Positions 43,998 to 51,869 of a DNA stretch of 64,000 nt are shown here, piece by piece. The number at the start of each line of letters is the position of its first letter. The stretch's first letter is position 1. The notes beneath the pieces are model-generated. The model saw only the letters and a list, made by a program, of their open reading frames with translations, ran no database searches and was not told the DNA's origin. Where the stretch lies: the NCBI RefSeq assembly GCF_016861655.1, contig NZ_BOLN01000007.1, positions 1 to 64,000 on the forward strand, in the 5' to 3' direction. The position numbers were made by a program, and so were the translations under genes. The DNA is from Levilactobacillus lanxiensis (GTDB lineage: Bacteria > Bacillota > Bacilli > Lactobacillales > Lactobacillaceae).

Positions 43998-45881
43998 ATG
44001 TGTGGATTCGTTGGCTATGTGAATCAAAAAGATGTTCCGACTAATACCATCAACAGTATGGCAGATCGGATTAAGCACCGGGGGCCGGATGACGAGGCTT
44101 TCTTCCACGACGAACAAGCCGTGATGGGGTTCCGCCGGCTGTCGATCATCGACTTAGCCCATGGTAAACAACCCATGTATAACCGGGATCAAACCAAGGT
44201 TTTGACCTTTAACGGTGAAATTTATAACTATCAAGAAATTCGGGCCGACTTACAAAAGTTGGGTTACGAATTCCAAACTGACGTGGACTCAGAAGTCTTG
44301 ATCCACGGGTACGATGCTTGGGGTCCTAAGCTGTTGGACCGCCTGCGGGGGATGTACGCCTTCGCCATTTATGACAAGACGAAGAACGAAGTCTTTGGCG
44401 CACGGGACCACTTTGGTATCAAGCCAATGTACTACTACGATGACGGTGAGACCTTCCTGTGGGCCTCTGAAATTAAGGCGTTTCTCGAACACCCTAACTT
44501 CAAGAAGGAATTCAACGAAGCCCTCTTACCCATCCATTTGAGTTTTGAATTTATCCCATCACGGGACACGATGTTCAAGAACGTCTACAAGGTATTGCCT
44601 GGGCAATACTTCATTCACCATGCCAATGGCGAGACGGAAACGCACCGTTACTACAAGTTTAACTATGATCACATCGACAACAGTCAGACGGTTGAAGAGG
44701 ATGCCAAGAAGATTCGCGGTATCGTTGATGAATCCGTTAAGACCCACATGATTGCCGACGTTGAAGTTGGGAGCTTCCTGTCCAGTGGGATTGATTCTTC
44801 CTACGTGTTGAACGAAGCTTCTAAATTAAAGCCAATCCAATCCTTCTCCTTAGGGTTCAAGAACTCTAAGTACAGTGAATTGAGCTGGTCAACCGAATTT
44901 GCCAAGGAAATCAAGCAAAAGAACACGCCACTCTACATGACGGGTGACGATTACTTTGACATTTTGCCAACGATTATGTACTACATGGATGAACCTTTAT
45001 CCAACCCATCTGCGATGCAACTGTACTACCTGTCCAAGGGGACGCGTGAATCCGTTAAGGTGGCGCTGTCTGGTGAAGGGGCCGACGAATTCTTCGGTGG
45101 CTACAACACTTACTTGGAAGCTATTCCATTCGAACGTTACCAGAAGTGGGTGCCTAAGGGCATTCGGAAGATGCTGGGTGGCATCGCTGAAAAATTCCCT
45201 CGCTTCCATGGTCGGCGGTTCCTGGTCCGTGGGGCACAGCCATTGAGCGAACGCTACTACCGGGTCAACTACGTCTTCGATTACCATGACCGGAACAAGA
45301 TTCTGAAGAACCCAAGTCTGAACCAAGATGCTGGGGCTTACACCAAGCACTTCTTCGATGACGTTAAGGGCCTGGATGAAATGACGCAGATGCAGTACTT
45401 TGATATCAACACCTGGTTACCTTATGACATTCTGCACAAGGCTGACCGGATGAGTATGGCGAACTCACTTGAAGTGCGGACACCATTGGTTGATAAGGAA
45501 GTTGCGAAGTTTGCCGCAACCATGCCAGTGAAGACGCGGATCCATACGGATGAGACCAAGGTTTCTCTGCGGGCCGCTGCCGAGGCTGAATTGCCAGAAC
45601 GGGTGGCTAAGAAGGAAAAGATGGGCTTCCCATCTCCAATCGCTACCTGGATCAAGACGGAACCTTACAAGTCACGGATCATCGAAGCATTTAACTCCGA
45701 CGTGGCCCAAAAGTTCTTTAACACGGACGCCCTGATGGATATCTTACACGAACACATCAACGGTAAGTCCAGCATGCAAAAGATCTTCACCATTTACACG
45801 TTTATCTTGTGGTACGAAGTTTACTTCCCAGAAGACACGACGGCTAAGACGGTGGACCTGGTTCACCGCACGCAAATTTAA
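43998..45881 (+). CDS. asnB: Asparagine synthase (glutamine-hydrolysing), AsnB/AsnH type
   Basis: 627-aa enzyme with an N-terminal glutaminase domain starting at catalytic Cys2 (MCGFVGYV) and a C-terminal synthetase domain whose ATP loop is SSGIDSS near residue 263. The textbook reaction amidates aspartate. Here it is followed by D-aspartate ligase and aspartate racemase genes, the set used in L. lactis and E. faecium for the D-Asp cross-bridge, so it may act as AsnH, which amidates that D-Asp to D-Asn. ATG 43998 is preceded by AAAAGGGGAT. A weak hairpin and repeat copy H follow. Confidence 0.92.
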   Translation: MCGFVGYVNQKDVPTNTINSMADRIKHRGPDDEAFFHDEQAVMGFRRLSIIDLAHGKQPMYNRDQTKVLTFNGEIYNYQEIRADLQKLGYEFQTDVDSEVLIHGYDAWGPKLLDRLRGMYAFAIYDKTKNEVFGARDHFGIKPMYYYDDGETFLWASEIKAFLEHPNFKKEFNEALLPIHLSFEFIPSRDTMFKNVYKVLPGQYFIHHANGETETHRYYKFNYDHIDNSQTVEEDAKKIRGIVDESVKTHMIADVEVGSFLSSGIDSSYVLNEASKLKPIQSFSLGFKNSKYSELSWSTEFAKEIKQKNTPLYMTGDDYFDILPTIMYYMDEPLSNPSAMQLYYLSKGTRESVKVALSGEGADEFFGGYNTYLEAIPFERYQKWVPKGIRKMLGGIAEKFPRFHGRRFLVRGAQPLSERYYRVNYVFDYHDRNKILKNPSLNQDAGAYTKHFFDDVKGLDEMTQMQYFDINTWLPYDILHKADRMSMANSLEVRTPLVDKEVAKFAATMPVKTRIHTDETKVSLRAAAEAELPERVAKKEKMGFPSPIATWIKTEPYKSRIIEAFNSDVAQKFFNTDALMDILHEHINGKSSMQKIFTIYTFILWYEVYFPEDTTAKTVDLVHRTQI

Positions 45882-45916
45882 TTTAGAACGGCATAGCTTT
45901 TTGGCTGGCCGATAAC

Positions 45917-45958
45917 GATCAAGGTTGCTATTGGACTCGTCCGCTAACAACCTTGATT
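45917..45958 (+). terminator. Hairpin after asnB
   Basis: GATCAAGGTTG pairs with CAACCTTGATT; only TGTGTTT follows, so termination may be weak and readthrough into repeat copy H is plausible. Confidence 0.5.
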
Positions 45959-45977
45959 GTGTTTACTTAGCTTTTTT

Positions 45978-46283
45978 CCGGTCCGGCAACTCGTTTGCCC
46001 CGGTCTGGTGAAAATGGACCGGAACGCTGTGGGCAGTTGCCGTTTCCGGCGGCGGATTCAAGATACCCTGCTGTGGGGTCGGTTCCAGCCGAAGGGCAGG
46101 CTTCCACCTCAACTTTGAGCCTGAAAAGCGGTCTCAAAGGTTGCCCCATGCTCTAAGCTGAGAAAAATCTCTCAGCTAAGACCATCGACACAGCTGGTCA
46201 TCTTGATCCGCCTCTGGTCACTGAGACTGACCACGTTTGGTCCATTTTCACCAGCCCTGCGGCTGACACTAGTTGCGGACCGG
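45978..46283 (+). repeat. Structured repeat, type I, copy H
   Basis: 306-bp, the most complete copy. Outer arms CCGGTCCGGCAACT (45978-45991) and AGTTGCGGACCGG (46271-46283) pair with one bulge; basal CTGGTGAAAATGGACC (46005-46020) pairs perfectly with GGTCCATTTTCACCAG (46239-46254). Internal: GGCGGATTCAAGAT against ATCTTGATCCGCC, CTGCTGTG with CACAGC, CAACTTTGAG/CTCAAAGGTTG, CTAAGCTGAG/CTCAGCTAAG. Between asnB and the D-aspartate ligase gene, same strand. Confidence 0.88.
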
Positions 46284-46296
46284 GAATCGCCTGTAA

Positions 46297-46332
46297 CACG
46301 GGTGTTCATGGCGGTAATTGTGAACACCCGTG
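46297..46332. repeat. Perfect inverted repeat upstream of the D-aspartate ligase gene
   Basis: CACGGGTGTTCA and TGAACACCCGTG, separated by 12 bp, without a T-run. About 100 bp before the ATG at 46434; operator or RNA hairpin. Confidence 0.55.
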
Positions 46333-46433
46333 GTGCTGGCTGGAATAATTATTGCCAGAAATTGTGTAATAAAATAAATAGTTGAACATTCAATGAGAGA
46401 TATAAGTACGTTGTGAAGGGACTTTAATTTGTT

Positions 46434-47690
46434 ATGGAAACCAATGGAGCAAAATTCACGCCCGTTCTGTTAGGGAGCGATTTTAACGTATACGGGATGG
46501 CCCGGTCGTTTTATCAGCTGTACCATGAACCCGTTCAGGCCTTTGCCAGCATTCAGTTGGCACCGACCCGTTACACCAAAGTCGTCAACTTGGAATTGAT
46601 TCCAGGATTTGATGAGGATCCCGTTTGGATTGAAACCATGCGGAAACTGAAGGAACGTTACGCGGATCATCCAGAACCCGTGATTTTGATCGGGTGTGGG
46701 GATGGTTATGCGGAACTGATCAGTAAGCATAAGGCTGAACTGGAAGATGTGTTCATTTGCCCATACATCGATTACGATAAGCTGCGGCACCTGAACAACA
46801 AGGAAAACTTCTACAAGGTCTGTGACCAGTACGGGTTACCTTACCCCGCAACGCGGATCATCACCAAGGCCGATGCCACGGCGGCGGAACCCGTTGAACA
46901 ACCGTTTGATTACCCGGTAGCCCTGAAGCCGGCCAACAGTGTGGAATGGTTAGACGTCCACTTTGAAGGTCGGAAGAAGGCCTTTCGGATTCAGTCCGAG
47001 GCAGAATTCCGCGACATTTTACAGAAAATCTACGCTAACGGGTACCAATCTGACCTGATTTTACAGGACTTTGTGCCCGGCGATGACAGTAACATGCGGG
47101 TGTTGAACGCCTACGTGGACCGCAACCATCACGTTAAAATGATGTGCCTGGGTCACCCCTTACTGGAAGACCCAGCGCCATCCGCGATTGGCAATTACGT
47201 GGCCATCATTCCGGAATACAACGAAACGATTTACCACAACATCCAGAAGTTCCTGGAAGCCATTGAATTTACTGGTTACGCCAACTTTGATATGAAGTAT
47301 GACGTGCGGGACCAATCCTTCAAGCTGTTTGAAATCAACTTGCGGCAGGGTCGGAGCAGTTTCTTTGTTACCTTAAACGGCTACAACTTGGCCGATTGGG
47401 TGGTCAAGGATTACGTTCAGGATAGCTTAGCAGATGCCCCAACGGTGTACGGCAACAAGGACGAAAGCCAACACGCGCTCTGGTTAGGCGTGCCGGTCAA
47501 GGTCTTCAAGCAATATACCCGGGAAAATGCCGACAAGGACCGTGCGCTGAAGCTGATTGCGGCGGGCAAGTACGGGACCACCTACCGTTACGACGAGGAC
47601 ATGAACCTGAAGCGGTGGGCGTTGATTCAATGGATGCAACACAATTACACGGTTAACTTTAAGAAGTATTTCGCAGAAAATAAGGGGTAA
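46434..47690 (+). CDS. ATP-grasp ligase, probable D-aspartate ligase
   Basis: 418-aa cytosolic ATP-grasp enzyme. The N-terminal part (FTPVLLGSDFNVYGMARSF) and the ILIGCGDGYAELISK block match the Aslfm type; the ATP-grasp core has YPVALKPANSVEWL, LQDFVPGDDSNMRVLNAYVD and a metal-binding KLFEINLRQGRSS. Aslfm attaches beta-activated D-aspartate to the Lys of the peptidoglycan precursor. The assignment rests on motif order plus the adjacent aspartate racemase and asnB. ATG 46434 has only AAGGGA at 13 nt. The racD gene follows after 5 bp, clearly one operon. Confidence 0.88.
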   Translation: METNGAKFTPVLLGSDFNVYGMARSFYQLYHEPVQAFASIQLAPTRYTKVVNLELIPGFDEDPVWIETMRKLKERYADHPEPVILIGCGDGYAELISKHKAELEDVFICPYIDYDKLRHLNNKENFYKVCDQYGLPYPATRIITKADATAAEPVEQPFDYPVALKPANSVEWLDVHFEGRKKAFRIQSEAEFRDILQKIYANGYQSDLILQDFVPGDDSNMRVLNAYVDRNHHVKMMCLGHPLLEDPAPSAIGNYVAIIPEYNETIYHNIQKFLEAIEFTGYANFDMKYDVRDQSFKLFEINLRQGRSSFFVTLNGYNLADWVVKDYVQDSLADAPTVYGNKDESQHALWLGVPVKVFKQYTRENADKDRALKLIAAGKYGTTYRYDEDMNLKRWALIQWMQHNYTVNFKKYFAENKG

Positions 47691-47695
47691 CCACC

Positions 47696-48412
47696 ATGAA
47701 AAAATTCTTTACGATTATTGGCGGCATGGGGACCATGGCAACCGAGAGCTATCTTCATTTGTTAAATGCTCGGACGCCCGCCCACGCCGATCAAGATTAT
47801 TTGAATTATATTTTGGTCAACCACGCGACGGTACCGGATCGGACAGCCTACATTTTGGATCACAGTCAGCCCAATCCGTTACCCAGTCTGCTAGATGATA
47901 TTCGGCAGCAGAGTCAACTGGGCCCAGCCTTTTTCACGTTGCCATGTAACACGGCGCATTACTTTTACGATGACCTGAAGGCGGCAACCGATGTGCCCAT
48001 CCTACACATGCCGTGGGAAACGGTGAATGAAATCAAGCGCAAGTACCCGAATGCCAAGCGCATTGGGATTACTGGAACGCAGGGAACCATCACCGATAAG
48101 GTCTACGAAGATGAGGTTAACGCGGCCGGGTTGACGCCCGTGCTGCCAACGCCGGAAATCGAAGCGGAAACGATGACGCTGATCTACGACCACATTAAGC
48201 AAAATAATGACGTGGATGCCGATTTATTCCATCGCATTATTCGCGAAATGATTGAAGACCAACACGCCGATGTCGTGATTCTGGGCTGCACGGAATTGTC
48301 CTTAGCCCAGGAACGCGAACCGGAAAAGACGTACCCAATCGTCGACAGCCAATCCGTTTTGGTTGACCGGACGATTGAGATGGCCTTGTCCAAGCTACGC
48401 AATAAAGACTAA
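47696..48412 (+). CDS. racD: Aspartate racemase
   Basis: 238-aa cofactor-independent Asp/Glu racemase that makes D-aspartate from L-aspartate. The two-base catalytic cysteines are Cys84 in LPCNTAHYF and Cys197 in ILGCTELSLA; GGMGTMATESY at the N-terminus contacts substrate. AAGGGG lies before ATG 47696. Encoded with D-aspartate ligase, it supplies the D-Asp for the cross-bridge. A strong terminator ends the operon. Confidence 0.93.
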   Translation: MKKFFTIIGGMGTMATESYLHLLNARTPAHADQDYLNYILVNHATVPDRTAYILDHSQPNPLPSLLDDIRQQSQLGPAFFTLPCNTAHYFYDDLKAATDVPILHMPWETVNEIKRKYPNAKRIGITGTQGTITDKVYEDEVNAAGLTPVLPTPEIEAETMTLIYDHIKQNNDVDADLFHRIIREMIEDQHADVVILGCTELSLAQEREPEKTYPIVDSQSVLVDRTIEMALSKLRNKD

Positions 48413-48421
48413 GCCATTTGA

Positions 48422-48470
48422 AAAGGAATCACTCAGCTTCTCCGCATGGAGGGTGAGTGATTCCTTTTTT
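48422..48470 (+). terminator. Intrinsic terminator of the ligase-racD operon
   Basis: AAAGGAATCACTC pairs perfectly with GAGTGATTCCTTT, then TTT. Confidence 0.9.
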
Positions 48471-48502
48471 AGTGGCGCTAATGGAAAAAGCAAACAACGA
48501 CC

Positions 48503-48531
48503 AAAAAGGACCCAGCCAGTCGGCCAGGTCC
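48503..48531 (-). terminator. Intrinsic terminator
   Basis: On the minus strand GGACCTGGCC pairs with GGCTGGGTCC, then TTTTT; it ends the YisL-like gene. Confidence 0.8.
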
Positions 48532-48550
48532 CAAACGTTAACAGTTAAAT

Positions 48551-48892
48551 TTAGTGAAGGCCCAGTGTGAGTCCCAGACCAATCGTTGCGAGGGCAACTA
48601 CGCCCAGAATCCAATAGACTAAGTGGGGGGTGTTACGCTCCATCTTCCGGCCGAAGCTGATTTCAATGAGGGCAATCGTGCCGATGCCCAGCAGAAACTT
48701 CAGGCTGATGAGCAAGGGGGCGTGGCTAAAGGTCCGAATGCTTAAGACGACCCCACTGATGATCATGACTAAGTACGCAATCCGCGCCAAAATCAAGAAT
48801 TGCGTGGCCCGTTTCTCTGAATGGCGGGTCAAGCCACCGACAACTAAAATTGTTAAAACTATCCAGGTCCAAAAATGTAGGCCTAACCACAT
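48551..48892 (-). CDS. YisL/DUF1516 family membrane protein
   Basis: 113-aa membrane protein with four hydrophobic segments. MWLGLHFWTWIVLTIL at the start, LILARIAYLVMIISGVVL, LLISLKFLLGIGTIALIEI and a last helix LGVVALATIGLGLTLGLH follow the DUF1516 (B. subtilis YisL) layout. Function unknown. GAAGGAGCGG precedes ATG 48892. Probably transcribed alone. Confidence 0.85.
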   Translation of the reverse strand: MWLGLHFWTWIVLTILVVGGLTRHSEKRATQFLILARIAYLVMIISGVVLSIRTFSHAPLLISLKFLLGIGTIALIEISFGRKMERNTPHLVYWILGVVALATIGLGLTLGLH

Positions 48893-48954
48893 ACCGACCG
48901 CTCCTTCGCGTAAAAACTAAATTAAGCGTACCATACTCGCGCGGTCAAGCGTTA

Positions 48955-49485
48955 CTAATTTCTGCGTTGATAGACCAATTCGGCCAGTGGCCCGAGCGTG
49001 TGGGCCTGCATCAAGGTGAATTGATGGGGCGCCGCGAGTTCTCCCCACAGACGTTTACCCTGGCCCAATACGATGGGGGCGAGCTGTAGGTAGAGTTCAT
49101 CGACGAGGTCGGCAGCTAGTAAGGGGGTCAAAACGCTGGAACCGCCCACAATCCACACATTGCCATCCGCATGCTTGAGCTGGCGGGCAAGGGTGACCAC
49201 GTCAGTATCGGTGAAGGTCGTTAACGGCAAATTCTGCCGGTTTTCCCGGGTTAAAACGTAATTGTGCATTCCTGGGTTGGCAGGGTTAAACGGGGCGTCA
49301 GGCGCCATTTTAGCCACGAAATCGTAGGTCACGCGACCCATGATGGCGCTGGTCATCTGAGAAAGCACCTGGACACCGGCATCGGCGGGGATGTCAGGTA
49401 ATTGGGTGAGCCAGTCGATATTGTCCTCGGGGGTGGCCAGATAGCCGTCGAGGGAGGTGGCACCGTAGAAAATAATTTTATTCAT
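48955..49485 (-). CDS. Dihydrofolate-reductase-like (RibD C-terminal family) protein
   Basis: 176-aa cytosolic reductase-fold protein. MNKIIFYGATSLDGYLA matches the family's SLDGxIA start, IMGRVTYDF the M-G-R/K-x-T-Y motif, DGNVWIVGGSSVL the NADPH-binding GG, and LAPIVLGQGKRLW the C-terminal block. Members of this RibD_C group are often annotated as dihydrofolate reductases but rarely tested; folate activity is uncertain. ATG 49485 has GAAAGGA 8 nt upstream, preferred over an earlier in-frame ATG at 49503. Confidence 0.87.
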   Translation of the reverse strand: MNKIIFYGATSLDGYLATPEDNIDWLTQLPDIPADAGVQVLSQMTSAIMGRVTYDFVAKMAPDAPFNPANPGMHNYVLTRENRQNLPLTTFTDTDVVTLARQLKHADGNVWIVGGSSVLTPLLAADLVDELYLQLAPIVLGQGKRLWGELAAPHQFTLMQAHTLGPLAELVYQRRN

Positions 49486-49501
49486 CGGGAACGATCCTTT
49501 C

Positions 49502-49535
49502 AAAAAAGGCGCGGAACAGATGCGTTCCGCGCCTT
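49502..49535 (-). terminator. Intrinsic terminator of the amidase gene
   Basis: AAGGCGCGGAAC pairs perfectly with GTTCCGCGCCTT; minus-strand T-run (complement of 49502-49507). Confidence 0.9.
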
Positions 49536-49542
49536 AGGTAAG

Positions 49543-50799
49543 TTAAGCGTTGCCGTTCAAGCCGGCTGCTGGAATCCAGTAAGCTTTATCGTTTAAGGTG
49601 ACGCGGTACCAGGTCGAACCGTCGCTGGCCTTAAGACCAGACTTGTTCACTTTAACCTTGGTGCCAGCAGGGAAGTCCTGCGTGTACGCCGTCGTCTTGG
49701 ACAGGTAATTTGAGTTTAACACGTGATTGGTCATCTTGTAGTTGGTGTCGGTGTTCAGGGTGTAAGTCCCGCTGGCATCACTGTAGGTGACCTTTGGGAA
49801 GTTCAAGGTCTTACTGTAGACCCAGTATTTCGCTGTTGAATTCTTGCCAAAGCGAATCCGGTACCAGGTACCACTCCAGCCGCCTTTTTTCACGCCACGA
49901 GAGTCAACGTAGACCTTCGCGCCACGGTGGTCCGCACTCAGGCGACCCCAACCGATCTTGTAGGCACCGCTCGTGCCCTTGACGTGATTGTAGACGGTCC
50001 ACTTGGTGTAGTTGTTAGCCAGGGTAGCCGTTTCATTGTTGCCACCGTGGTTGTACTTGACCGTCTTCTTAGGCGTCGTCACGGTATGATCCGTCGAGGT
50101 GTCAGTCGTATCGGTCGTATCCGTGCTGTCAGTGGTCGTGCCACCGAGGTTAGCGTATTGGGTGTTGACCAGCGTCATGAAGTCATTCATGGTGTAGGTC
50201 GTGCCGAAGTAGGCGCTGGCATTGGCCTTCCAGTAACCATCAGGGTCGGTATGGTTCGTGCCACCGAGGTTATTGGAAACATCGTGGTGGGAGAGAACCG
50301 TCACGTTACGCTTTGGTGACAGGCCGTACTGGTTAAGGATGTAAGCCGTGTAGTAGGCGGCGTTGTTCAATTCAGATGCGAAGGCCGCCTTGCTGTGGAC
50401 TTCTACTTGTTCGAATTGGACGTAGCGGGCGTTGGCAATGGGGCCAGCTCCCCAGCATAAGTAATTTGTGTTGGCGATGTTGATGATACTGCTAGCATCC
50501 ACGAAGGTGTGGACGAAAGCCGATTGATAATTATTCTTCATATAAGAAATTTCACCGTAAATCGTCGAGTTGGGGTTGGCCGTTTCGTGGACCACGACCC
50601 CTTCAGGCTTTCCGTTCCGGTAGCTATTCTTAGGAAAAGTCGGCCAGATATTCTTCGTGATTTTGGGTGTTGCATATTGCTGATTGGCAATATAAGTATT
50701 AATTGCATTGGCGCTGGCCGTTGTTGTTGACCAGAAAAGGCCTAAACAGCCCGCCGTAAGAGCGATTCCCCGAACCGCCCAACGTTGCCATTTCTTCAT
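49543..50799 (-). CDS. Secreted N-acetylmuramoyl-L-alanine amidase with SH3-like repeats
   Basis: 418-aa exported autolysin that cuts the glycan-peptide amide bond. Signal peptide MKKWQRWAVRG plus hydrophobic stretch ending ASA. The Amidase_2 domain (about 50-205) has zinc ligands in GVVVHETAN and the HTDPDGYW segment, with HSKAAFASEL and LSHHDVSNN between. A Thr/Asp linker (TDSTDTTDTTDTSTD) follows, then two or three GW/SH3_8-like wall-binding units with GTWYRIRFGK and STWYRVTLNDKAYWIPA. Gives cell separation or lysis. AGGAGGAGA precedes ATG 50799. Confidence 0.93.
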   Translation of the reverse strand: MKKWQRWAVRGIALTAGCLGLFWSTTTASANAINTYIANQQYATPKITKNIWPTFPKNSYRNGKPEGVVVHETANPNSTIYGEISYMKNNYQSAFVHTFVDASSIINIANTNYLCWGAGPIANARYVQFEQVEVHSKAAFASELNNAAYYTAYILNQYGLSPKRNVTVLSHHDVSNNLGGTNHTDPDGYWKANASAYFGTTYTMNDFMTLVNTQYANLGGTTTDSTDTTDTTDTSTDHTVTTPKKTVKYNHGGNNETATLANNYTKWTVYNHVKGTSGAYKIGWGRLSADHRGAKVYVDSRGVKKGGWSGTWYRIRFGKNSTAKYWVYSKTLNFPKVTYSDASGTYTLNTDTNYKMTNHVLNSNYLSKTTAYTQDFPAGTKVKVNKSGLKASDGSTWYRVTLNDKAYWIPAAGLNGNA

Positions 50800-51124
50800 A
50801 ATGTCTTCTCCTCCTATGAAAATTTCCTACTGAATAAAAACGAACTAACACAACGACTAGATTATAACTTATTTAGACCAATTTGAGTATGGTTTAGGAA
50901 TTCGCCGAAATATCCTGTTGTTCGGCAATTTGTGGTTGAAAATGACATTGGAGTTAAAAATGAAATTATTGTTCGTTCTTTAACGAATACATTTGCTAAA
51001 TAACAGATAAAGTTCGGCTTTCTCATTTTGTTTCAATCACCTTACAATTAGATTGCAAGCCACGAGAAAGCGGGCGTAAACAGTGGCACTAGGGGAAATC
51101 CTCAGGCCTGGGAGGGAACTTTAC
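50800..51124. other. Intergenic stretch before the DUF2187 gene
   Basis: No gene or repeat copy. One perfect inverted repeat, TTCGTT (50972-50977) with AACGAA (50982-50987), and otherwise AT-rich sequence. Confidence 0.4.
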
Positions 51125-51153
51125 TTGCTTCACTGCTTAAACATGGCTATAAT
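51125..51153 (+). promoter_or_regulatory. Promoter of the DUF2187 gene
   Basis: TTGCTT, 17-bp spacer, TATAAT, 32 bp before the ATG at 51185. Confidence 0.7.
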
Positions 51154-51184
51154 ATTACTTTGCATACGAAAGGAGCGACGAACA

Positions 51185-51415
51185 ATGGCTGAGACTCAAG
51201 AGATTAAGATTGGCGATTACGTTGCGGCGAAAAAATTTGGTCCTCTGGAACACGATTTCACTGGGGAAGTTACCAAAGTGTATGATAATTCAGTTTTAGT
51301 TGAGATTCGGGACTACGATCCTGCCGATAAAACTGCCGTTGGCGACATGAACAACCGCGCTGTTGTGCGGAAGTCTGCTGCTAAAATTACGGGAAACAGT
51401 GCGGATGAAAATTAG
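51185..51415 (+). CDS. DUF2187 family protein
   Basis: 76-aa cytosolic protein of the DUF2187 (B. subtilis YkvS) family: IKIGDYVAAKKFGPLEHDFTGEVTKVYDNSVLVEIRDY matches the small KOW/SH3-like barrel with G-D-x-V and the D/E-N-S-V-x-V-E/D-I strand; the C-terminus RAVVRKSAAKI is basic. Role unknown, perhaps nucleic-acid or ribosome related. AAAGGAGCG precedes ATG 51185. Followed after 78 bp by tRNA-Gly. Confidence 0.85.
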   Translation: MAETQEIKIGDYVAAKKFGPLEHDFTGEVTKVYDNSVLVEIRDYDPADKTAVGDMNNRAVVRKSAAKITGNSADEN

Positions 51416-51493
51416 TTTTTCAAAACTTTTTTGAATTTATTTGCAAAAAACGATGACAACTCACAAATGGTATGCTATACTCATTTGTGTTGT

Positions 51494-51564
51494 GCGGGTG
51501 TAGTTTAGTGGTAAAATTCAAGCTTCCCAAGCTTGCGTCGCGGGTCCGATTCCCGTCACCCGCT
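51494..51564 (+). tRNA. tRNA-Gly (CCC)
   Basis: 71-nt tRNA. Acceptor GCGGGTG pairs with CACCCGC; stem CAAGC/GCTTG encloses TTCCCAA, anticodon CCC. The T-box leader begins about 40 bp later on the same strand. Confidence 0.95.
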
Positions 51565-51604
51565 TTCGAATGTTGGGCGGCCAGTCTTGGTCGTCTTTCT
51601 TATT

Positions 51605-51811
51605 ATTCGAAGGCATTTATCGCCATTGAAATAGTACGTTGTGGAAATCCTTTTCAGCGAGTCCGGAGTGCTGCGAGCCGGACAAGGACCCTAACGGAAC
51701 GGAGCAATTGGTGTCATTTAAACAGAATTTTAAAGTGGACTTTAAAGTCAATCAGAGTGGTACCGCGGGTCATCTCGTCTCTTACAATTTATTTTGTAGG
51801 GGACTTTTTTT
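51605..51811 (+). promoter_or_regulatory. T-box riboswitch, arginine specific (specifier CGG)
   Basis: Leader that senses uncharged tRNA-Arg and prevents termination. Stem I has the S-turn AGTA (51633-51636) on the 5' side and GAA followed by CGG-A (specifier 51700-51702) on the 3' side; the apical hairpin GTCCGG/CCGGAC with AGTG and GCGAG loops is at 51661-51683; the T-box AGAGTGGTACCGCGG is at 51754-51768; the terminator GTCTCTTACAA/TTGTAGGGGAC plus T7 ends at 51811. CGG encodes Arg, matching argS downstream. Confidence 0.93.
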
Positions 51812-51869
51812 ATCCCGTGAATCGCCTGAGATTGACGATGCTCTTGAGAAGAATACGAGGAGGAACTAG

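Noticed and set aside
51472-51869. N-terminal extension of argS copy 2 by 132 residues
   Set aside because: The extra frame runs through a tRNA-Gly gene and a complete T-box; GTG 51870 has a strong ribosome site.
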